From: Lineus longissimus
Lineage: Eukaryota > Nemertea > Pilidiophora > Heteronemertea > Lineidae
DNA: 64,000 nucleotides
NCBI RefSeq assembly: GCF_910592395.1
Contig: NC_088312.1
Span: 1,798,001-1,862,000, forward strand
Direction of reading: 5' to 3'
Shown here: piece by piece, positions 62,805-64,000 of the stretch
Position numbering within the stretch: position 1 is the stretch's first letter
Layout of the letters: every line of letters starts with the position of its first letter
Notes under the pieces: model-generated
Databases searched by the model: none
Told to the model about the DNA's origin: nothing
What the model saw: only the letters and a program-made list of their open reading frames with translations
Translations under genes and position numbers: made by a program

Positions 62805-64000
62805 CTGGATTGAGCAATGAGCTGTAAAAAGATTTCCCCGGAAATTGACATTGTTGTGACTTTTGACATTGTGAACTAGTAGTGGAAAGAGCTGCTCTAT
62901 AAAGTTACTATTCATGGGAGGACGACAGAGCAGTGGACCGAGATTCTTCCTGCATACATATCGCAGAATATCAGCTGTAGCAGACAAAGTGAGAACCAGA
63001 TGGACTAAACTTTCTGTTTTCAAGAGATGCAATAAGGATCCGAATACATAGCAGGGGAACTTAAACATCTTGTTAAAAGTTACGAACAAAAGATCTGGAT
63101 ATGTGAACATGATATTTTCTGATATGTTCAAGGTTAGAAAATAATCATACTTACAAAATTTTCATCTTCATCGATCATTTTTATCATCAAAGGATTTCTT
63201 ACCAGACACTTCTTGCATTTTGTACATATATGATATTTTATTTTATAAGGAATTGAAATTGTCATGTCTACATGCGGCTGTTAAAAGATCTTGGGTATGC
63301 AGGATGGGCAGTTTAACATTCATCATGTAGATTTTCATGTCTTTTTTGGTTGAAAATGTGATGTAATAAACAGAAATATTACACTTTAGTGTTGTACTGA
63401 TCATAGTAGGTATTTGATACACCTTTGGAAACCATGAAATAAATCTTGATTTTAATTATGTGAATACATCTTTCGTTGTACTGAGTTATTTCATTAAAGT
63501 GTTGAATAATTTCACACTCCTGGATCTGTTCAAATGAGGGGAACTCCCAAGGATTATGTGGGAGGAGAGCAAGCAAGAAAACGTCATAGACTCGCTATTG
63601 TCTATTGTATTGTTCGAAAAAAAGAGGTATGAGGGACACCAAATACGTTACACAAGCTCAGGCCCGGAGTCTTGAGAGGGCATAACACAAAAGATGAAAT
63701 CGCAGCTACCTTCGGGTTGGCTTAACCCTGGCTTTCGAGGTCTGGCCCAGAAATGAGTGTCAAACGGATTACTCTTGCGATAATTGGTCATGGTCATGTT
63801 GCAAAAAAATGACATGATCACATTTGACTCCATCAAGAACTCCATTTTGTGTTCCTGTATTCCCTGCATGATGCGAGTGTTTCAGGATTCCTTCATGCTC
63901 ACAGTCACAATCAGTTTGTCATCGAAGGACAAGAAAACCCGTCCCTACGGCAAGTGTGGAATGGGTCGCTGTGATGAACACCAACAACATCGGCACGGGA
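62805..64000. other. 3' UTR of copy A and unassigned end of window
   Basis: Polyadenylation signals AATAAA occur at 63365-63370 and near 63438, giving a 3' UTR of 560-640 bases. Beyond about 63500 the base composition changes and becomes less T-rich. A minus-strand frame is open from the window edge to about 63910, but no domain is recognisable. It may be an exon of the next gene or nothing. Confidence 0.4.

Noticed and set aside
1-64000. CRISPR array, prokaryotic operon or phage system
   Set aside because: Spliced metazoan genes throughout; the regular repeats are satellites without unique spacers.

Overview
The window is nuclear DNA from an animal, most likely a marine invertebrate. Six spliced protein genes with GT-AG introns of a few hundred bases to several kb can be read, and they are separated by AT-rich introns and intergenic DNA full of tandem arrays, foldback (MITE-like) elements and a tRNA-derived SINE-like piece. 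The proteins are clear metazoan orthologues with invertebrate-type divergence. I cannot name the phylum from the sequence alone.

Layout. 0.4-4.2 kb (+): UBE2J1, a tail-anchored ER ubiquitin-conjugating enzyme, 7 exons, with a PPGMGM repeat in its linker. 6.8-9.6 kb (-): APEX1, the base-excision-repair AP endonuclease, 7 exons, convergent with UBE2J1. 10.0-11.7 kb: a 68-bp minisatellite bounded by copies of an AGGGAGTTTT/AAAACTCCCT end motif. 12.9-13.7 kb (-): an unrecognised two-exon coding candidate. 14.4-15.9 kb: a 95-bp satellite. 16.6-18.6 kb (-): SWSAP1, a RAD51-paralogue-like recombination factor whose P-loop exon I could not find. 21.9-38.8 kb (+): a DUSP8/DUSP16-type MAP-kinase phosphatase, 7 exons. 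Its introns carry two MITE-like elements, a tRNA-derived repeat and two decayed tandem copies of the start of exon 3. 38.8-45.2 kb: a long AT-rich region that may be DUSP 3' UTR, holding a perfect 10 x 23 bp array. 45.3-47.4 kb: a degenerate satellite. 49.2-57.1 kb (-) and 58.1-62.8 kb (+): two head-to-head paralogues of an hnRNP D/AB-like RNA-binding protein, each with 9 exons in the same intron phases, a divergent second RRM, a Gly/Tyr-rich tail and a terminal PY motif. About 1 kb of shared promoter lies between them.

The genes do not form an operon. APEX1 and SWSAP1 both serve DNA repair and UBE2J1 serves ER-associated degradation, but their adjacency looks incidental. The most distinctive structure is the divergent hnRNP-like pair. 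All exon models were built by reading splice junctions by eye and checking that phases close. Nothing was verified by database search.
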